In this document: positions 15,759 through 24,370 of the stretch, piece after piece
Layout of the letters: each line of letters begins with the position of its first letter
Numbering within the stretch: the first letter of the stretch is position 1
From: JBGSKV01 sp041740975
GTDB taxonomy: Bacteria; Bdellovibrionota_B; Oligoflexia; Oligoflexales; JALZUQ01
Assembly: GCA_041740975.1 (NCBI GenBank)
Contig: JBGSKV010000103.1
Location: forward strand, 1 to 31,499
Direction of reading: 5' to 3'
DNA: 31,499 nucleotides
Notes under the pieces: model-generated
Database searches by the model: none
Seen by the model: the letters and a program-made list of their open reading frames with translations, nothing else
What the model was told of the DNA's origin: nothing
Translations under genes and position numbers: made by a program

Positions 15759-17314
15759 TGTCTAAAGTGTCTTTGGCCCGTAAAGACCATCGCAATCCCA
15801 TGCTCGTAACAAGCATCGATCGACTCCTGATCCCGCATAGATCCACCCGGCTGAATGATGGCTTTGACGCCATACTGGGATACAAAATCAACCGTATCTC
15901 GAAACGGAAAAAACGCATCACTGGCCATAACACTTCCAGCCAAAGGCTTCGGATCGTCGGTATAAACTTCTGAAGACTTTCGAACCGCAATTTTGGCGGC
16001 ATCAATACGACTCATTTGCCCTGCACCGATGGCAATGGTCTTTCCATCGCGTACAAACACCAAGGTATTGGATTTGACATGCTTGGCGACAGTATTTGCG
16101 AAGAGGAGGTCGTCTTTTTGAATCTCAGTGACCTTCACTTTCGTGACATATTGCCAGTTCGTGGTTCCCTCATCGCTTTTGTCGGCGGTTTGGGTGAGAA
16201 ATCCACCGTCAATACTGCGAAACTCGACACCTTCGGCTGGTGCGGCCATATCGGCTACCAGCAACCGCATATTTTTCTTCTCTGAAAAAATTTGAAGGGC
16301 TTCACGACTAAAGTCTGGTGCGACAATGCACTCGACAAACAATTTCGCAGCAATGGTTTGGGCGAGGGGAGCTTCGACCCGGCGCGTAAAGGCAATCACA
16401 CTTCCGAACGCCGATACGGGATCACAGGCCAGAGCCTTAGTGTACGAGTCAAGCAAATCACCTTTGGTAGAGATGGCAGCTCCGCACGGGTTATTGTGCT
16501 TAATGATAACTGTGGCAGCATAATGATTGAGATCCCTCGCCAAACCCAAGGCAGCGTGGAGATCCAAATAATTATTGTACGAAAGTTCTTTACCCTGGAT
16601 AGGTTCGGCTCCTGCCAAGCCTTCGTTTGGATGCCATGCAAAAACTTCTGCTGTCTGATGCGGATTTTCGCCGTATCTGAGCATTTTTTTGTTCGGGGTG
16701 GTAGGCAAGCGTGTCGCCGATTCTGGATCGAAATAACTCGCGATCATAGCGTCGTAGGCACTAATTCGTGCAAACGTTTTCGCAGCAAGCCTTTGACGGT
16801 AGCTTTGATCCAAGGCCTTACTACGGAGCTTATTGACGATGGTTTCATAATCGGCTGGGTCTATGACCGGTAAGCAGTATCGAAAGTTTTTTGCCGCCGC
16901 ACGAAGCATGGTGGGGCCACCGATATCGATATGCTCTATGGCTTCTTGGGGTGTAAGGTCGCCGCCAACTGCATTTGCTTGAAAATCGTAAAGATTGACA
17001 ACCACCATATCGATGGAGCTTCCGTTGTACTCGCTCATCTGACGTTCGTGTTCAGAGTCCTCTCGGTCCCACATGATGCTGGCGTGGATGCGAGGGTGAA
17101 GTGTTTTGACTCGGCCGCCTAAGATTTCTTGGAAACCTGTAAACTCACTGACAGGTGTTACCTCTAGTCCTGCTTGTTGCAAAACCTTGGCAGTCCCGCC
17201 GGTTGAAAGTAGAATATAGCCAAGGCCCTGCAAACTTGTGGCGAATTCGACGATTCCGGTTTTGTCGGTTACGGATAATAAAACGGCTGGAGGGGGAGCT
17301 TTTGAGGTAGGCAT
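15755..17314 (-). CDS. purH: Bifunctional AICAR transformylase / IMP cyclohydrolase
   Basis: PurH (519 residues, normal length) carries out the last two steps of purine synthesis: formyl transfer from 10-formyl-tetrahydrofolate to AICAR, then closure to IMP. The N-terminal cyclohydrolase (MGS-like) domain shows LLSVTDKTG and STGGT near 14-42, GGRVKTLHPRIH near 66 and DIGGPTMLRAAAKN. The transformylase part has LRYGENPHQ, ELSYNNYLD, IKHNNPCGAA, GAGQMSRIDA and GSVMASDAFFPFRD, with the C-terminal TGQRHFRH. The ATG has AAGGTG upstream. It converges tail to tail with the small AgmX-like gene; both stop codons lie in one TTAA, so no terminator fits between them. Confidence 0.97.
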   Translation of the reverse strand: MPTSKAPPPAVLLSVTDKTGIVEFATSLQGLGYILLSTGGTAKVLQQAGLEVTPVSEFTGFQEILGGRVKTLHPRIHASIMWDREDSEHERQMSEYNGSSIDMVVVNLYDFQANAVGGDLTPQEAIEHIDIGGPTMLRAAAKNFRYCLPVIDPADYETIVNKLRSKALDQSYRQRLAAKTFARISAYDAMIASYFDPESATRLPTTPNKKMLRYGENPHQTAEVFAWHPNEGLAGAEPIQGKELSYNNYLDLHAALGLARDLNHYAATVIIKHNNPCGAAISTKGDLLDSYTKALACDPVSAFGSVIAFTRRVEAPLAQTIAAKLFVECIVAPDFSREALQIFSEKKNMRLLVADMAAPAEGVEFRSIDGGFLTQTADKSDEGTTNWQYVTKVKVTEIQKDDLLFANTVAKHVKSNTLVFVRDGKTIAIGAGQMSRIDAAKIAVRKSSEVYTDDPKPLAGSVMASDAFFPFRDTVDFVSQYGVKAIIQPGGSMRDQESIDACYEHGIAMVFTGQRHFRH

Positions 17315-17434
17315 AGATCACCTTAAATAGCTGAATTAGATCGCACTCTATCCCAAAGTTTAGGAAAATCCAACTAGCCTTTTTGCGACAACTGAAAAAT
17401 CCCAATTTGAGTTTCAACTGAGGATGCCGACACG

Positions 17435-17743
17435 ATGATCATGAAACACTTCCTCACAATTGATCAATATCTTGGATACCTTCGCTACGATCTCAATTGC
17501 TCCTTTAGCTTGAACAAAGCCATGGAACCTTTCGGACTGCAACTTGACGTGGATGATGAGTGGGAAGAGGATGTGCTTTTTGGCATCTTCGTGGATGAAC
17601 TGAACGACCGCCTCAAAAACAACAGCATGATCGATCCGTTTGATGTTGCCATTATTGCGCAGGATCTCGGCGTCTACGGCGCCAAAGAATTTATTATTGA
17701 ATATAGTCAGCAGATCGAAAAAATTAAATTGTCCCACGAATAG
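17435..17743 (+). CDS. Small acidic protein of unknown function
   Basis: This 102-residue soluble protein is mostly helical and acidic (DVDDEWEEDVLFGIFVDELNDRL), with no signal peptide or membrane segment. I do not recognise it. The reading frame is open and free of the biased codons seen in the opposing frame, and GAGGA lies about ten bases before the ATG at 17435; a second ATG follows at 17441. It diverges from purH and converges with the large lipoprotein at a 9-base gap. It may be a small regulatory or stress protein, with no evidence for either. Confidence 0.62.
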   Translation: MIMKHFLTIDQYLGYLRYDLNCSFSLNKAMEPFGLQLDVDDEWEEDVLFGIFVDELNDRLKNNSMIDPFDVAIIAQDLGVYGAKEFIIEYSQQIEKIKLSHE

Positions 17744-17752
17744 CCGCTATTT

Positions 17753-20700
17753 CTAAAACTCCGCACCTTTACCCATCAAATAAGCTTCTTCGTAAAGATA
17801 GTAAGACGGGTTCGTCAAAGAATACTTAAAATCTGCGGTCGCACTAGAAACACTTAGATGACCTGTTACAAAATTCGCCCAATGCGTATTGATGGCAAGG
17901 GCTTTATCGGGCGCATAGTGAAAGATTAAATTTCTAAAATTATCCGAAGTTGGAATGGTATTTGTAAAATGCGAGAACACTTTCGACATCACTTCTGTGC
18001 CGACCATACTATCCAAATAGCCGACGAATGCGAGTATCTTACCGATATTAACTTCGGTAAGTGCTGATGGCCCACTTATGTTTTGCAGTGGTGCACCTGT
18101 GGAAGAGCAAGTTCCTAAAATGCCACAAGTATATAAATCAGCCCAGTTATGATAAACGCCCCTTGCGGCCGCAGTCGGTAAAATTTTATGAAGCGCCGAG
18201 ATTGTCAACCACTGTGCCATGACCTCTTGCGTCCAGAAGGTTGATGAACCGATGTTGTTAGGTAGGTGGCGCATGTACAACCGCGCCAACTGCTGGATAA
18301 ACAAAAAGTCTCGCATGGAAGCGTCGGTGCCCGCTTTGATATTTAAGTAAGCCCCAACGTCTTTATCTGCAAGTAACTCAGTGACGTCCGACGAATTCTC
18401 GACGTAATGCATGACCCAAGTGTGGCGATCGAATAGTGGACTACCTAAAAACTGACTGAAGTGACGAATAGCTGATCCGCCAAGCTTTTGAAGGTGAGCG
18501 ACCGTCTCCTCTGTGACCGTCGGACCCTTCGTGAATAGTTCGAACACATGGTCATCCATCCCAAGTAAACTCGGTATGACAACGTTACTGAAGTTGAAGT
18601 CAGTCCCACCGGTTACGAAACAATCCAAAAAGTCCTTTAAGATGTTCTCGGGATTGATGCTGACAACAGACTCCGCACAAACGGTTTTTTCCATGGCGTT
18701 GCCGGTCCACGCACTAAGCAGCTCATTATTGATGGCGATTCTGATGCGGTCGTTTAAGAACTGAAGCTTGGATTCAAATGGATAATAGTCTGAGGCAATA
18801 GTTGCACCATTTCTGAGTTTGATGAGGCTGAGGAGACTGCGATCCACGCGCAAAATATAATCCAGGCTGTTGGTGATGGATCCTTCGCGCCATTCCACAG
18901 ATCGAAGTTTAATATCATAACGACCGTACATATTAAATGGATCTGGTTTGGCAGCGGTAAAAAGTTCAAAGGTCGTCTGCGTCTCGTTTTGACTGACTTT
19001 CAAATCCACCAAATCGTATGACGAATAATCAGCTGGGATGTCTGCCATAAAATCCTGGCGAACTCCGCCGCCTAGCTGCAGATCAGCAGTATACTGGTAT
19101 GCAGTAAACGGTGATGTCGGCAGAATGCCTTGACTCGGGTACGAAATCGGCATCATATTGCCGTCGAGATTATAAAGGTTGCGCTCTAACTCTACTTGTT
19201 GCCCAGCACTCGCACCTGCATAAACTACGTATGGCGCTCTCAACAAGCGCGGTGCCGTGTAAGTCAGTTTTTGGGAGGAAGTATACGGCAGTAACCCATA
19301 GGCTATCTCAGTGCCTCGTTCGACAGGAACCAGACGCAGGAGGTGGCTTGGCCGGGGTTCGTCTTTTCCCACCATGATGGTGGCTTGTTCTTTGGGAATG
19401 TCTGCAAAATGAATCTGACTGACTTTTACGTCACGACCTCGAAACACCTCTTCACCGTCAAGATAGCCGTCACCGTCGCTATCCTTGACGTCAGGGTTGC
19501 TACCAAGCAAGATCTCATCAAAATTCATCAATCCATCGTTGTCGTCATCTTGAAAATTCAACATCGCAAACTGGTCGTTTTGTGTTTTGTAGACCCATCT
19601 GTCAAAAACAGGCTGTAGATCCTTGCCAGATCGAAACTCCAAATAAGACTGCAGAAACTTTGAGTCTAAAGGATAGTTTAGTCCAACTTGCAAAGCGTCC
19701 AACATGAGATCGTATCCGACTTCTTGCGCAAGTATATTCATGAACATCAGACTTTTTTCATAACCAGGGTTTTGCGAGTCGATTTCCCATTTATCTAGCG
19801 TAAAAGCTTGGCGTTTGGCTTGATTGTATGAAAAATAGTTGTCGTAGCGAATGCGGCGCATGTATTCGTAAACTGTTTTTGCAGGAAAATACTTATAAAG
19901 AATGTTTTCGGAAACCCAATCTGAAAATCCCTCACGCAACCATAGTTGATCGATACGCGAAGAGATTGCGTTCTGAAAATGGGCAAACTCATGAATAAGC
20001 ACGTGCGCTTGTTCGATAGTCGGACTTGATACCACACGAGTCGTCAATACACCGCGGTCACTGGCATTCAGCCCAGAAAACCCGTTCTCGTCGCTATGGG
20101 AATAAAACACGGGAATAGAAGCTTGCTCAAAGAACGGAATACGATGAAACATTTCAATATCTGACAAAAATGCTTTTGCCATGCCTAAAATACTCGAGAC
20201 GACATCTAGTTTTAAGAACTTCGGTGCAACATAAAATTCTATGCGAGCTTCTCGCTTATCAGGAAGTGATAGGCTCAAGCGATTGAGACCAAATTCAGAA
20301 CGCAAATAAAGAGTGGGGGAGTAATCCACCAGATACTTCTTGTTTACAACCTCACCAGCAAGAGCCTGCGCAGCCAGGTTTTGCTTATTATTCAGTTTCG
20401 GAAGTAGGGATTTGGCAACGCGAAGCTCAATTCCTGATCCCTGTGCGACTAGGTATTGTTTGGCGTCCATTATGATCTTGACTGGATCTTTTCCAGGTTC
20501 GTTGCGGTCGTAGAGAGTGAGTGAGTTGTCTCGATACTCAAAACGATATAAAAAATCGACGCCCGGCCCAAATGAATCGAAAGATATATTTGATAGACCT
20601 ATATCTACTCCGTAGGCTACTGATGCGTCAACTTCTGGCTTCCCCAGAGTCTCTATCGCGAAGTAAAAATAGAGCTCATCTTCATCAGCGAAAAGGGCGA

Positions 20701-21280
20701 CAATATCGGTCGGGGCCAAAGAGTTTGGTAGATCACCTTTGGCATCCAAAACGACCGAACGACTCGTTTTTTGCCACTCGTTTAAGTTTCCATCGATGAC
20801 AGGTGCCTTGAATTTCGTGGTGCTTTTCTCGTTTGGATCAAACTCAGTTCCTTTGGCTTCGCCAAAGAACTTTGTCGGAAGCCCCGTCCCAAACGTACGT
20901 CCCGAGCGGCCCGTAACGTTGGCTTCGCCGGATTGGGTTCGACGCTGATAGGCAAATTCTTTTTGCGGGCCAAGCTTTTTATCGAGTAAGGAACGAATAT
21001 AGATCGTTACGGGCGGCACGAAAACAATTTCACCATTGTAAGCGAGCGCCTCATCAATCGATTCGAATGGACGAAGCGAATAATAAATCGTCGCGCCCTT
21101 GGCGGCCTCGGCACTAAAAATAAACTTACTATCGATGGCGGAAGGTGCCGGAAAAACTTCGACCTCATGACCGTCGATGGAATTTATTGCCGACGATGCA
21201 TTTTGTTTGTTCTTGCCACACGCGAACAACAACATACAAAGTACGAACGTTAAAAAGTTGTGACGTGAAGACAAATGCAT
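17753..21280 (-). CDS. Large lipoprotein with duplicated sugar-binding-like/gluzincin metallopeptidase unit
   Basis: These 1175 residues begin with a lipoprotein signal (LLFAC, C21). Unit 1 comprises a chitobiase-like beta domain (44-112, IYYSLRPF), a CBM9/DOMON-like domain (160-345, APVIDGNLNEWQ) and a gluzincin peptidase (350-565) with zinc motif HEFAH at 430-434 and third ligand candidate E450 in LREGFSDW. Two thrombospondin type 3-like calcium loops (578-589 and 600-611) link to unit 2. Unit 2 repeats all three in order: IAYGLLPY (659-666), YDLVDL (755-760), and a peptidase-like fold where HEFAH has become QQLAR (996-1000), so it cannot bind zinc the same way. The first half probably cleaves peptides at the cell surface; the second may bind substrate or partner. 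The start has no Shine-Dalgarno. Confidence 0.85.
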   Translation of the reverse strand: MHLSSRHNFLTFVLCMLLFACGKNKQNASSAINSIDGHEVEVFPAPSAIDSKFIFSAEAAKGATIYYSLRPFESIDEALAYNGEIVFVPPVTIYIRSLLDKKLGPQKEFAYQRRTQSGEANVTGRSGRTFGTGLPTKFFGEAKGTEFDPNEKSTTKFKAPVIDGNLNEWQKTSRSVVLDAKGDLPNSLAPTDIVALFADEDELYFYFAIETLGKPEVDASVAYGVDIGLSNISFDSFGPGVDFLYRFEYRDNSLTLYDRNEPGKDPVKIIMDAKQYLVAQGSGIELRVAKSLLPKLNNKQNLAAQALAGEVVNKKYLVDYSPTLYLRSEFGLNRLSLSLPDKREARIEFYVAPKFLKLDVVSSILGMAKAFLSDIEMFHRIPFFEQASIPVFYSHSDENGFSGLNASDRGVLTTRVVSSPTIEQAHVLIHEFAHFQNAISSRIDQLWLREGFSDWVSENILYKYFPAKTVYEYMRRIRYDNYFSYNQAKRQAFTLDKWEIDSQNPGYEKSLMFMNILAQEVGYDLMLDALQVGLNYPLDSKFLQSYLEFRSGKDLQPVFDRWVYKTQNDQFAMLNFQDDDNDGLMNFDEILLGSNPDVKDSDGDGYLDGEEVFRGRDVKVSQIHFADIPKEQATIMVGKDEPRPSHLLRLVPVERGTEIAYGLLPYTSSQKLTYTAPRLLRAPYVVYAGASAGQQVELERNLYNLDGNMMPISYPSQGILPTSPFTAYQYTADLQLGGGVRQDFMADIPADYSSYDLVDLKVSQNETQTTFELFTAAKPDPFNMYGRYDIKLRSVEWREGSITNSLDYILRVDRSLLSLIKLRNGATIASDYYPFESKLQFLNDRIRIAINNELLSAWTGNAMEKTVCAESVVSINPENILKDFLDCFVTGGTDFNFSNVVIPSLLGMDDHVFELFTKGPTVTEETVAHLQKLGGSAIRHFSQFLGSPLFDRHTWVMHYVENSSDVTELLADKDVGAYLNIKAGTDASMRDFLFIQQLARLYMRHLPNNIGSSTFWTQEVMAQWLTISALHKILPTAAARGVYHNWADLYTCGILGTCSSTGAPLQNISGPSALTEVNIGKILAFVGYLDSMVGTEVMSKVFSHFTNTIPTSDNFRNLIFHYAPDKALAINTHWANFVTGHLSVSSATADFKYSLTNPSYYLYEEAYLMGKGAEF

Positions 21281-21286
21281 AAGGAG

Positions 21287-21315
21287 CGTATCGGAACTTT
21301 CGCTAGTAAACTCAA
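21287..21315 (-). promoter_or_regulatory. Candidate promoter giving a leaderless mRNA for the large lipoprotein
   Basis: On the minus strand TTGAGT (21315-21310), a 17-base spacer and GATACG (21292-21287) precede the ATG at 21280. Six bases separate the -10 from the ATG, so initiation would fall on or next to the A of the start codon. The bases before the ATG (CTCCTT) contain no Shine-Dalgarno. Confidence 0.4.
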
Positions 21316-21347
21316 GGCGTTATTTTAAATCCTTTGATTTCAAATAT

Positions 21348-22307
21348 CTAACCTGCGGCCTTCGTGGCGCCCTTGAGAAGTTCGGCGATATTATCCTCGG
21401 CGGGATGGTCTAAGGCCTCTAAATCATGTGCATATCGCTCAGTAGTCAGGACACTCGCGTGACGGGCCATGCGCTGGGCTTGGCGAATGGGAGCACCACC
21501 GCGCAAAGCCAATGTTACGGCTGTGTGCCGAAGACTGTGGCAAGAAAGACGAGGCGAATCCAAATCGATTTCTTTCAAAATATTTTTGGCGATGCGACGA
21601 ATCGATCGAGTCGTTAGGCGTTCGTCGAGATTTCGATGACTTGCTGAAACAAACAAAGGGCTTTGCCCACGAAGGTTGGGGCGTAAAGCAAGATACGTAG
21701 TAATGGGATCGAGGCTGTCCTTGTTAAGGACGACGAACTCATCCTTGGTGCGGCGGCCTTTGCCCTGGACCCACAAGATATGGCGATTTTCCTTTTGCTG
21801 AAGATCACCAACATTCGCGCGCGCAACCTCGACGCTCCTTAATCCAACACGCACCATTAAATTCATCATTGCGAAATCCCGCATACCAGCAGGCGTGGAA
21901 ATATCGATAGCATTCAGCATAGTTAAGACTTGGTCGATGGAGAGCGCATCCTTGCAAAAACGGCCTTTTTTCGGCCCTGAACCGGTTTTGATGTGTTCGG
22001 CGATGTCCGGATAAAGGTTACTGACGTGCGTCCAATGAAAAAACTGCTTAATTGCGGTCAAATAATTGGAGACAGAAAGCGGACTAAGGTTTTTGTCCTG
22101 AAGATAATTTTTGTAAGCCAAAATATCTTCTCTTTGTGGATTTTTTACGGAGTTTTCCGTCAACCATGTCAAAAAAATCGTCAGGTTTCGTTCGTAAGTT
22201 TCCTTCGACGAATCCATTATATCTTGTTCGCTCAAAAACTTCTGGATAATGGCCGCCATACCAGTAACTGGTGCGATGATGCTAGATTTTGCGGGAGTTG
22301 GTTTCAA
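21348..22307 (-). CDS. Tyrosine recombinase/integrase (XerC/D-type)
   Basis: Site-specific recombinase of 319 residues counted from TTG at 22307; an ATG at 22259 (MAAIIQKFLSEQD) would remove 16 residues and fit XerC/D N-termini better. Neither has a clear Shine-Dalgarno. The core-binding domain (about 20-105) is followed by the catalytic domain with R157 (GLRSVEVA), K183 (GKG), H257 and R260 (HSLRH), H283 (ARHAS) and nucleophile Y292 (TERYAHD), all present. The sequence is closer to Xer than to phage integrases. No integron recombination site, att duplication or mobile cargo is recognisable nearby. It lies 67 bases before the large lipoprotein gene, on the same strand. Confidence 0.9.
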   Translation of the reverse strand: MKPTPAKSSIIAPVTGMAAIIQKFLSEQDIMDSSKETYERNLTIFLTWLTENSVKNPQREDILAYKNYLQDKNLSPLSVSNYLTAIKQFFHWTHVSNLYPDIAEHIKTGSGPKKGRFCKDALSIDQVLTMLNAIDISTPAGMRDFAMMNLMVRVGLRSVEVARANVGDLQQKENRHILWVQGKGRRTKDEFVVLNKDSLDPITTYLALRPNLRGQSPLFVSASHRNLDERLTTRSIRRIAKNILKEIDLDSPRLSCHSLRHTAVTLALRGGAPIRQAQRMARHASVLTTERYAHDLEALDHPAEDNIAELLKGATKAAG

Positions 22308-22310
22308 AGG

Positions 22311-22352
22311 ATGTCGTCCAGAGCGAAGCTCGCCGATGAGCGAAGAGTCTCC
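22311..22352. repeat. Degenerate copy of the dispersed palindromic repeat
   Basis: On the minus strand GAGACTCTTCGCTCATCGG, then GAGCTTCGCTCTGGACGAC, parallels the GAGATTCTTCGC and TTCGGCTCTGAATGACG units at 15192-15300. It ends just before the TTG start of the recombinase. Similarity is judged by eye and several bases differ. Confidence 0.4.
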
Positions 22353-22377
22353 TTCATTTTACCACGAATGCCTACGC

Positions 22378-22411
22378 TGAATGTCCGTAAAGGTTTCATT
22401 CTGGACATTCA
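22378..22411. promoter_or_regulatory. Nine-base inverted repeat upstream of the recombinase
   Basis: TGAATGTCC (22378-22386) and GGACATTCA (22403-22411) match perfectly around a 16-base spacer. The site is 71 bases upstream of the recombinase start and 41 bases past the stop of the neighbouring minus-strand gene. It could be an operator, a recombinase binding site or a terminator stem, but no T-run follows on either strand. Confidence 0.4.
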
Positions 22412-22451
22412 ACATGTTATTGAAATGGCAAATTTATCTATTAGTATTTAG

Positions 22452-23132
22452 CTATATACCAAAGCTAAATGGAATAACGATTTTCAAGTTCGACTCATTC
22501 AGTTTTGGGAATTGCCATGCCTTGACGCGGGCAACGACGCACTCCACAAGCTGGGACTTAGCTCCACCGGGTGAAATACCAATAGAAGAAGCCGAAGTCG
22601 TAACGGGCTTGCCATTTTTTCCAATTTCAACGTTTACAGCCATTTGGCCCTTTGCTTTGGGTGAAATCTGGAGCGTCTTTTCGTAACAGAATCTTATCTG
22701 ATTGAGATTAGCTCGGATTGCCAGATCAAAATCGGCACGAATCAAGGCATTCGGTTGAGAAACATTTTTATATGAATCTGCTTCTAAAGAAACGAGTGCG
22801 ATCTTGCCGGCCGGATTTTCAACTAAACAAGTGAAGCACGCAACATCACCACGAGAGCCGCCAAGTTTTGCAATGGAAGGTCGCGTTTTCGGCGCATCTT
22901 CACTACCGAACACTGTACAATTTGCCGGGGTAAGTAGAGCGCGACGACCGCCTGAAACGACTTTTATTTGCGGCACAGCTACCCAACCGCATATTCCAAA
23001 AAAGCCTTCCATTTTTTCGCCACAGCTTTCACTGATTTTGCCGCCACGGCAGCTCAAGTCAATCCCTTCAGGAAAGGCGTTTGCAACGGGGGTCACTGAC
23101 AGTAATAGAACAATGATCAAAACGATTTTCAC
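22452..23132 (-). CDS. Exported AgmX/PglI C-terminal domain protein
   Basis: This 226-residue protein starts at GTG 23132 (AAGGA six bases upstream) with a signal peptide (MKIVLIIVLLLSVTPVANA). Residues 25-130 form a Cys-rich region (SCRGGKISESCGEKMEGFF, NCTVF, CFTCLVEN) likely held by disulfides. The C-terminal part, about 135-226, is a full AgmX/PglI domain: IRANLNQIRFCYEKTLQ, GQMAVNVEIGKNGKPV, a second Cys in LVECVVARVKAWQFP and a closing strand IVIPFSFG. The domain is TonB-C-like and periplasmic in known cases. It is related in design to the smaller protein at 15303-15758 but not a close copy. It diverges from the broken HNH gene. Confidence 0.8.
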   Translation of the reverse strand: MKIVLIIVLLLSVTPVANAFPEGIDLSCRGGKISESCGEKMEGFFGICGWVAVPQIKVVSGGRRALLTPANCTVFGSEDAPKTRPSIAKLGGSRGDVACFTCLVENPAGKIALVSLEADSYKNVSQPNALIRADFDLAIRANLNQIRFCYEKTLQISPKAKGQMAVNVEIGKNGKPVTTSASSIGISPGGAKSQLVECVVARVKAWQFPKLNESNLKIVIPFSFGI

Positions 23133-23265
23133 TTACAATCCTTTTAAAGACGAACACGACATTGTCTCGATTTGAGTTTATCGACGCAAGCTAAAAAATC
23201 TTTACGAGAGTTACGAAGGTGAAATCCATATTTCAACTCATGACGCCTTGCATTAACTCCTATTT

Positions 23266-23295
23266 TTGTAGACTAAAAAGCATGTACCATATATA
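23266..23295 (+). promoter_or_regulatory. Candidate promoter of the HNH gene
   Basis: TTGTAG (23266-23271) and TATATA (23290-23295) lie 18 bases apart, about 30 bases before the start codon and ahead of a strong ribosome-binding site GGAGGAG (23312-23318). Moderate matches only. Confidence 0.3.
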
Positions 23296-23324
23296 TCTAT
23301 GGCGCGCATTTGGAGGAGTCATTT

Positions 23325-24361
23325 ATGCTCATACAACATCTCAGAGACTCAGAACTCCTAACTCAAACCAAAGCTCTGGCTCAAAGAGAGCGTGAAGTCT
23401 TGACTTTTATTCTTCGGCACTTAAAAGAAATTGAACGGCGGAAGCTTTACTGTGATTTGCGTTGTGGAAGCTTGTTTGAGTATGCGGTCCAAGAGCTAAA
23501 GTATAGTGATGCGGGTCACGCGAGCCGGCGAGCGGGAAAGCAAGCCGGCGCATTAATACCATGCGCCCTATGAATGAATTGCCGCAGATTGAAACCGCAA
23601 TTGCGACGGGTGAATTGAGCCTAACCAACGCCTCGCAAGCCCAAACCATCTTTAGATCACAAGCGAAAGAATCGCCAAATCAAGCCATGAGCAAAGGCGA
23701 AAAGCTTGAGGTCTTAAACTCGCTCAAAAATAAATCCTCGCGCGAAGCCCAGAAAGAACTTATCAAACTTCAACCCACTGTTTCCGCTTCAAAACTCTTA
23801 GAAAGAGAGCGCCAAGTAACCCCAGAGACTACTGAGGTCAGATTTTTTATCAGTGAGGCACTCAAGGCCAAACTTGAAAAAGTCCGAGCCCTACTGGGAC
23901 CCAAGGGACTGACTATGGGCTACGGCGAGCTCATTGAAGCCATGGCCGAACTCAGCGCTGAAAAGCTATCGGAGAAAAAGTTTGGCAAAAAACGCACCGC
24001 AACCGAAAGTGCTGACCCCACTTTCACGCCGGCGCCGGCGTTGCCAACACCCACTACCGCAAGGGTTTCAAAAAACATCCGCTACATCCCACCACGAATT
24101 AAAAACTTCGTTTGGCAGCGGGATCAGGGGCGTTGTCGCAATTGCCGAAACCAACGCAACCTTAACTTCGACCATATTGTGCCGGTGGTTTGTGGAGGAT
24201 CTAGTAACGAAGAAAATATCAGGCTACTTTGCTTTTCGTGCAATCAAAGGCAGGCAATAAAGGTTTTTGGGATGGAAAAAAAATGGAGAATAAATGGCTC
24301 GGGCCAAACTCACGTATCCGCGATCCGGGAGCGGATACAGATATCTGCTAAGAACATTTAA
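23325..24361 (+). pseudogene. HNH endonuclease gene broken by a 20-bp duplication frameshift
   Basis: Two adjacent frames encode the halves of one HNH protein of a type frequent in Bdellovibrio genomes. The first (from ATG 23325, MLIQHLRDSELL, ending 23573) carries the N-terminal LFEYAVQELKYSD part. The second (to 24361) carries EIETAIATGE-like helices, a middle domain and the HNH core: CRNC, NFDHIVPV, NEENIRLLCFSCNQRQAI. AGCCGGCG occurs at 23523-23530 and again at 23543-23550. Removing one 20-base unit restores an uninterrupted frame reading ASRRINTMRPMNELPQIE and a 338-residue protein. The ribosome-binding site GGAGGAG and the HNH residues remain intact, so the break looks recent or reversible. 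Residues 150-175 are a Pro/Thr-rich linker. Confidence 0.85.
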
Positions 24362-24370
24362 GTCAATTAG

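Noticed and set aside
17414..17737. A 107-residue minus-strand frame opposite the small acidic protein gene
   Set aside because: It starts at GTG without a ribosome-binding site and has no recognisable features. The plus-strand frame has a plausible ribosome-binding site and a coherent acidic helical protein.
21348..22411. Integron or prophage around the recombinase
   Set aside because: No attC-like sites, cassette array, phage genes or att duplication were found nearby, and the protein looks XerC/D-like.
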